Assembly (NCBI RefSeq): GCF_029379315.1
Contig: NZ_JAQYWQ010000012.1
Span: forward strand, 1-64,000
Direction: 5' to 3'
Source of the DNA: Nostoc sp. S13
Lineage (GTDB): Bacteria; Cyanobacteriota; Cyanobacteriia; Cyanobacteriales; Nostocaceae
DNA length: 64,000 bases
Position 1 is the first letter of the stretch. Each line of letters opens with the position of its first letter. This document shows, one piece after another, positions 59,238 to 64,000 of this stretch. The notes beneath the pieces were generated by a model. The model saw nothing but the letters and a program-made list of their open reading frames with translations. It had not been told where the DNA came from and made no database searches. Both the position numbers and the translations under genes were made by a program.

Positions 59238-61154
59238 TTACGAAAGATTCTGGAAGTAAGCCTCTAGCGCTTCACTCACCAACTGAGTCATCGGCTTACC
59301 TTGGCTTTGGGCTACTTCCTTCAACTTACTATAAACCTCTTCTTTCAAATTTACCCGATGGCGTGATTTGCTTGCAGCATTGGCTGTTTGGGGGTCGTAG
59401 GTGGCAGTAAATTCGCGGATGGCATCAAAACCAACGCGATCGCAAAAATCACCGAAGCTTTCTTTCGATTTCCGAGATTTCTTAAAGTAAACAAAAATCG
59501 GCTCTAGGAAGCTTTCTAAATCATTATGGTGCAGCTTCTCTGTGTAAGGTTGCGCCAGTCGAGTCTGATTTGGCGAACCTCCTAACCATAATTGGTAAGA
59601 TTCGGGAGCGCTACCGACAAAGCCCAACTCTGCTAAGTAGGGACGAGCGCAGCCATTGGGGCATCCTGTCATCCTTACCACAAAATGTTCATTTTGTAAA
59701 CCTATTTTATCTAATAGGGCGCGAACCCGTTCCAAAATCCCTGGTATTGCCCGTTCTGATTCTGTGATTGCCAAGCCGCAAGTGGGCAAAGCCGGACAAG
59801 CCATTGCATACCGTACTAAAGGTTCAATTTTACTAGGGTCGTCTCCGACACCGTGACGGCTGAGAATGTCTTGAATAGCTTGCTTGCTATCTGGTTCGAT
59901 ATCGTAAAAAATCAGGTTGTGGTTGGGTGTCAGGCGGATAGGTAAGTTGAACTGCTCGACAATTTCCCGCAAGGCGGTTTTCAGTTGAAACGAACCTTCA
60001 TCCTTGATTCGACCATTGTCAATGGAAATTCCTAAGAATAGCTTGCCATCACCTTGTTCATTCCAGCCGAGGAAGTCGTGATATTTAAACTCTGGCAGTG
60101 GTTTGAAGGCTTCAATTGGTTTACCGAAATATTCTTCAACTTGGGTACGGAATTTATCTACGCCCCAATCGTTGATTAAATATTTTAACCTGGCATGACG
60201 ACGATCAGTGCGATCGCCATAATCTCTCTGGGTAGCAACAATTGCTTTCACTATGTCGTAGACATCATCTTTAGCTACATAACCAATCTCGTCTGCTAGC
60301 CTAGCGAAAGTTTCTTCTTTACCGTGTGTTCTACCTAAGCCACCACCAGCAAAAATGTCAAATCCTTCTAATTGTTTCTTCTTATTGGTAATTACTACCA
60401 AGGTGAGGTCTTGGGAATACAAATCAACCGAATTATCCCCTGGCACTGTCACGCAAATTTTAAACTTGCGGGGCATATAGTGCGTGCCATAAATTGGTTC
60501 TTCGTTGTCATGGATAATTGTGCCATTACCATTGCGCTGTCGTGCCGCCTTCACCTCTGGGTTTTCTTCAGCACTAATTGCTTTTTCCCCATCTAGCCAA
60601 ATTTCGTAATAAGCGCCTGTCTGTGCTGAGAGCAAGTCAGCAATATTCTGGGCATACTCCCAAGCATACTGGTACTCTGGGCGATTCTTAAAGGGGGCTG
60701 GTGGTGCCATCACGTTGCGGTTGATGTCGCCACAAGCTCCCAAAGTCGTACCCAGATTCTTGACAATGGTGGCAATTGCTGTCTTTAGACTTTTCTTTAA
60801 AATACCGTGCATTTGGAAACCTTGACGGGTAGTTACTCGTAAGGTGTGGTTGCCATACTCATCAGCTATTTTATCTAAAGCCAGATACAGCTGCTGTGGT
60901 ACCAAACCACCCGGATTTTTTGTCCGCAGCATAAACTGGTAATCTTTTTCCTGTCCCTTGAGGCGGTTGTCGCGGTTATCCTGCTGGTAAGAACCGTGAT
61001 ACTTCAAAAGCTGCACGGCATTTTCGGTAAAATGGGTAGTATCTTGAAGGATCTCAGTTGCTACAGGTTCACGCAAAAAATTACTATTTTCCTTGATTCC
61101 TTCTACTTTGGAAGGCTTACGGCTAGCGATGGGGGAAGGAGCAGATTTAACCAT
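59238..61154 (-). CDS. sir: Ferredoxin-sulfite reductase with C-terminal RHH-like extension
   Basis: A 638-residue enzyme reducing sulfite to sulfide with six electrons from ferredoxin in sulfate assimilation. It has [32 protein letters not shown] and [20 protein letters not shown]. The siroheme/4Fe-4S cysteines are in [10 protein letters not shown] and MTGCPNGC. These are sulfite- rather than nitrite-reductase features. The last 45 residues ([20 protein letters not shown] and [14 protein letters not shown]) look like a ribbon-helix-helix DNA-binding unit added to the catalytic chain. It is encoded alone. Confidence 0.93.
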   Translation of the reverse strand: MVKSAPSPIASRKPSKVEGIKENSNFLREPVATEILQDTTHFTENAVQLLKYHGSYQQDNRDNRLKGQEKDYQFMLRTKNPGGLVPQQLYLALDKIADEYGNHTLRVTTRQGFQMHGILKKSLKTAIATIVKNLGTTLGACGDINRNVMAPPAPFKNRPEYQYAWEYAQNIADLLSAQTGAYYEIWLDGEKAISAEENPEVKAARQRNGNGTIIHDNEEPIYGTHYMPRKFKICVTVPGDNSVDLYSQDLTLVVITNKKKQLEGFDIFAGGGLGRTHGKEETFARLADEIGYVAKDDVYDIVKAIVATQRDYGDRTDRRHARLKYLINDWGVDKFRTQVEEYFGKPIEAFKPLPEFKYHDFLGWNEQGDGKLFLGISIDNGRIKDEGSFQLKTALREIVEQFNLPIRLTPNHNLIFYDIEPDSKQAIQDILSRHGVGDDPSKIEPLVRYAMACPALPTCGLAITESERAIPGILERVRALLDKIGLQNEHFVVRMTGCPNGCARPYLAELGFVGSAPESYQLWLGGSPNQTRLAQPYTEKLHHNDLESFLEPIFVYFKKSRKSKESFGDFCDRVGFDAIREFTATYDPQTANAASKSRHRVNLKEEVYSKLKEVAQSQGKPMTQLVSEALEAYFQNLS

Positions 61155-61393
61155 TAGACTTGTATAGTATTCTCAATAAAGCATTAGTAGACGCCGAATC
61201 AGCACCCTTCGGCTAATTGATCCCCGGTAATCCGGCCGGAATAATGAGGAATATTTCAATTTTACCACGGCAAAAGCCGGCTTTGTCAGTGATGTAACAC
61301 TTAACAAAACCAGCTTTTTGCAGTAATGAGTGAAGAAGTGCTAAGTCCTGAGTACTTAGTAAAGTATAGAGCGACTGAGGACTCAATAATTTT

Positions 61394-61932
61394 TTATTTG
61401 AAGCGATAGCCAATACCACCATTAATGCTAACAGCAGAAGCATCGCTATTTTGGTAAGCACCAAGTCCGACTTTGGCATTAGTATAGACGAGGAAGTTGT
61501 TAGCAATTTCCGATTCAACACCAGCACCTAGCACTACTGAATCTCTATTACCTATAGGAGTTGGTGAGCCATCTTTCTCTACAAAAGAATAACCACCAGT
61601 TAAATAGGCATTGGTTCTATTAGCGATGGGCACATCCAGAGAAAGTTCTGGGATGATAGCACTTGTCTTATCACTCCAGAGGACATTACCGCGTGCAGAA
61701 AATGGCGTATTTCCCAACTTCAAGCGACCTGTGACATTACCGCCAAAGGTGGCATCATCGTTGATACCTTGTCGCCACTGGTAACGCCAGCTGCAACACC
61801 AGCACCAACATAACTAGCATCAGTACCTTTTTTGATTTCAGCAGAAGCTTGACCAGCTGATAGAACAAGAGGAGTAACTATTAAGGAAGACAATGCAGAA
61901 ATTGTCACGAAAGACTTGAGTAAGCGTTTCAT
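61394..61932 (-). pseudogene. Outer-membrane beta-barrel protein, frameshifted
   Basis: Two adjacent frames belong together. The first (61932 down to about 61775) is MKRLLKSFVTISALSSLIVT, a signal peptide ending near QASA, then VGAGVAAGVTSG. The second resumes as GINDDATFGGNVTGRLKLGN, then SLDVPIANRTNAYLTGGYSF and SINGGIGYRFK, an aromatic-ended beta-barrel of opacity/OmpA-like type. Adding one G at about 61772 (GGCGAC to GGCGGAC) joins them into about 179 residues. Either a recent loss of function or a sequencing error. Confidence 0.75.
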
Positions 61933-62325
61933 AATTTTGACAAAATTTTGTATTTTTTACTTATATATTCCAGGTCGAAAATGGTACAAGAATGTTCCAA
62001 ACCATTCCCATATTTTCGGAAATGAGTGTTGTTATTGATGCAGAAAGCTTACAAGGTAACTATCCCTTATAATAATAAATAAGCTGTGATAATTACATTT
62101 CAATATCTTTATCATCCTGGTTTTTGATCCAGAGATAGACGCTTTTCAAACTGTCACAATAATTGGAACTCAAACCAAGTCTGGATGTGTAAATAAAATA
62201 CCCGATTAGCAATTTCTTACCGAGCTTTTTACATAGGATGAAAAGTAGGCTGTAGCATCTGTTGCAACAAGCTATAGAGGGAATCTATAAAGTTAATTTT
62301 TAGCACTTCTCGTGGAGATTAATTA
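61933..62325. other. Gene-free spacer
   Basis: Divergent spacer between the barrel gene and the ADP-ribosylglycohydrolase gene, probably with both promoters. No clear repeat or other gene. CGTGGAGATTA lies before the start at 62326. Confidence 0.4.
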
Positions 62326-63267
62326 ATGCTAACCGCTGCAAAAACGTTGTCTGGTTTGATGGGTTTATGTGTCGGTGATGCATTGGGTGTGCCAGTGGAG
62401 TTTACTAGCCGTGCTGAACGAGTAAAATCTCCAGTCACAACGATGTTGGGTTATGGCACATGGAAGCAACCACCAGGAACTTGGTCAGATGACAGTTCGT
62501 TAAGCTTTTGCTTGGCAGAATGTCTTTGTAGAGGGTATTCGTTGGATGCTATAGCCAATTCCTTTTGGCGCTGGTACAAGGAGGCTTACTGGACTCCCCG
62601 TGGCGATGTCTTTGATATTGGTCAAACTACTCATACAGCAATTATGCGCCTCAAACAGGGAGTTGTTCCCCATCAGGCGGGTGGCAAGGTTGAAAATAGT
62701 AATGGCAATGGTTCGTTGATGAGAATCTTGCCGATGGCTTATTGTCACAGAAACTTAACTTTAGGTGAATTGCTGGCGCGGGTGCATGATGTTTCGGCGA
62801 TTACTCATGCCCATGCGCGATCACAAATGGCCTGCGGCATTTATATTAGTATTGCAGTGGCGCTCTTGGAAGGGGCTGACCTGCAAACAGCTTATCTACA
62901 AGGATTGCAAGACATCAAAACAATTTATTCTGTGCGAGAATTTTTGTTAGAGAAGCCGCATTTTGGCAGAATTTTCAGTGGTGAGATTGCCAAAGTACCA
63001 GTAGAAGAGATTAATTCTGGTGGCTATGTGATTGATACCTTAGAATCGTCCCTGTGGTGTTTATTAAATAGCTCGTCTTATTCTGAGGCGGTACTGAAAG
63101 CTGTTAACTTAGGTGGAGATAGCGATACTACCGCCGCCGTCACCGGTGGTTTAGCGGGAATTTATTATGGGGTGGAAAATATTCCTCAAAAATGGATGAA
63201 CCAAATTGCTCGTAGGCAGGACATTATCTACTTGGCAGAGCGTTTTACACGGGCTGTTTACAGCTAG
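62326..63267 (+). CDS. ADP-ribosylglycohydrolase family protein, copy 1
   Basis: A 313-residue DraG/ARH-type hydrolase that removes ADP-ribose from a target or metabolite. The N-terminal motif GLMGLCVGDALGVPVEF is followed by the metal-binding WSDDSSLSFCLAECL. The middle SNGNGSLMRILPMAY and HAHARSQMACGIY match the family. The C-terminal Mg-binding block NLGGDSDTTAAVTGGLAG is intact. It is followed 87 bases later by a second copy in the same direction. Targets are unknown. Confidence 0.93.
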   Translation: MLTAAKTLSGLMGLCVGDALGVPVEFTSRAERVKSPVTTMLGYGTWKQPPGTWSDDSSLSFCLAECLCRGYSLDAIANSFWRWYKEAYWTPRGDVFDIGQTTHTAIMRLKQGVVPHQAGGKVENSNGNGSLMRILPMAYCHRNLTLGELLARVHDVSAITHAHARSQMACGIYISIAVALLEGADLQTAYLQGLQDIKTIYSVREFLLEKPHFGRIFSGEIAKVPVEEINSGGYVIDTLESSLWCLLNSSSYSEAVLKAVNLGGDSDTTAAVTGGLAGIYYGVENIPQKWMNQIARRQDIIYLAERFTRAVYS

Positions 63268-63354
63268 TTTGGAATTATAAATTATACCAAGCATTCGCTC
63301 ACCGACTTTTCGCAAGTAAAATCAGTTGTAGAAAAGTTTCATGCTGGTTGAACA

Positions 63355-64000
63355 ATGCTAACCGCTGCCAAAACGTTGTCTGGTTTTATGGGTTTATGTG
63401 TTGGTGATGCGTTGGGTGTGCCAGTGGAGTTCACCCAACGCGCTGAACGAGTAAAATCTCCTGTCATATCTATGCTGGGTTATGGAACTTGGGATGTTCC
63501 GGCTGGTACGTGGTCAGATGACAGTTCGCTGACCTTTTGTTTAGCAGAATGTCTTTGTGAGGGATTTTCACTAGATGCGATTGCTAATTCCTTCTGGCGC
63601 TGGTATCACGAAAGTTACTGGACTCCTCAAGGTGAAGTATTTGATATCGGTAACACCACATTTTTAGCAATTCTCAACTGGAAACAAGGAACTCCACCTC
63701 TGAAAGCAGGTGGTACTAGTGAAAATAGTAATGGTAATGGTTCTTTGATGAGAATCTTGCCGATGGCTTATTGTCACAAAAATTTAACTCTAGATGAATT
63801 GATTGGGCGGGTGCATGATGTTTCGGCGATTACTCATGCTCATGCGCGATCGCAGATGGCCTGCGGCATTTATATTAGTATTGCAGTGGCGCTCTTGGAA
63901 GGGGCTGACCTGCAAACAGCTTATTTACAAGGATTACAAGATATCCAAACAATTTATTCTGTGCGGGAATTTTTGTTAGAGAAGCCGCATTTTGGCAGAG
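63355..64000 (+). CDS. ADP-ribosylglycohydrolase family protein, copy 2 (partial)
   Basis: ATG 63355 opens a frame that runs to the window end without a stop (215 complete codons). It parallels copy 1: GFMGLCVGDALGVPVEF, WSDDSSLTFCLAECL, then SNGNGSLMRILPMAY and HAHARSQMACGIY. The last 240 bases are almost identical to copy 1, while residues about 25-130 differ more (for example GYGTWDVPAGT against GYGTWKQPPGT). This suggests tandem duplication followed by local gene conversion. The Asp/Asp C-terminal metal block is beyond the window. Confidence 0.92.
   Translation, partial: MLTAAKTLSGFMGLCVGDALGVPVEFTQRAERVKSPVISMLGYGTWDVPAGTWSDDSSLTFCLAECLCEGFSLDAIANSFWRWYHESYWTPQGEVFDIGNTTFLAILNWKQGTPPLKAGGTSENSNGNGSLMRILPMAYCHKNLTLDELIGRVHDVSAITHAHARSQMACGIYISIAVALLEGADLQTAYLQGLQDIQTIYSVREFLLEKPHFGR

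Overview
The window reads as chromosomal DNA from a filamentous heterocystous cyanobacterium, most likely Nostoc or a close relative. The octamer GCGATCGC (HIP1) is scattered throughout. Other markers are NblS, ferredoxin-dependent sulfite reductase, PEP-CTERM proteins, MASE1 and CHAT domains, Uma2 and DUF29-type accessory genes, heptanucleotide repeats and many interspersed palindromes. I saw no rRNA, tRNA or CRISPR array. Genes lie on both strands in short operons separated by repeat-rich spacers.

Layout. 1-4 kb is a gene graveyard: the end of a HEAT-repeat protein, a 21-bp tandem repeat, a frameshifted RelE-type toxin with an antitoxin stub, a DUF29 stub, a haemagglutinin-like/PEP-CTERM hybrid, DUF427 and a 278-bp inverted-repeat element. 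4-11 kb holds a Slt-type lytic transglycosylase, a MASE1 histidine kinase, a broken integron-type integrase, Uma2 and a UbiH-like monooxygenase. 11-16 kb has a PEP-CTERM protein between direct repeats, two paralogous tiny secreted basic proteins, YebC with a decayed copy of its own 3' end, a GST remnant and a LOG-like protein. 16-21 kb is a complete CUT1-type sugar ABC importer followed by a small secreted protein. 22-30 kb has a metallophosphoesterase, a Leu-type binding lipoprotein, an SDR, a DHA2 MFS pump, an LLM oxidoreductase and a SnoaL-like protein. 30-32 kb carries two glycosyltransferases.

32.4-34.4 kb carries a translationally coupled pair: a restriction-type PD-(D/E)XK domain fused to a ParA ATPase, and a ParB-like protein with a Rho_N/SAP-like tail. 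35-40 kb has the histidine kinase NblS and a subtilisin-like protease whose repeat tail has been cut by a 139-bp inverted-repeat element; a second copy of that element lies at 47.3 kb. 40-46 kb has an SPFH/ribbon-helix-helix pair, a large ABC exporter with a degenerate C39 domain coupled to a PpiC-type isomerase, and a DUF92 (VTE6-like) membrane protein. 47-54.6 kb has a VOC protein, a lipase, an Ala-rich protein, a VIT-VWA protein, an internally deleted Rpn-type protein, a TPR protein and RsmE.

54.8-59.2 kb holds a two-gene operon: a CHAT-AAA protein followed by a one-pass membrane protein joining an AAA/STAND-like ATPase to a periplasmic-binding receptor. This is the best candidate for an undescribed sensing or cell-death system; the ParA/ParB pair is second. 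The window closes with sulfite reductase carrying a ribbon-helix-helix-like tail, a frameshifted outer-membrane barrel gene and two tandem ADP-ribosylglycohydrolases, the second cut by the window end.

Assignments rest on reading motifs by eye, without database searches.
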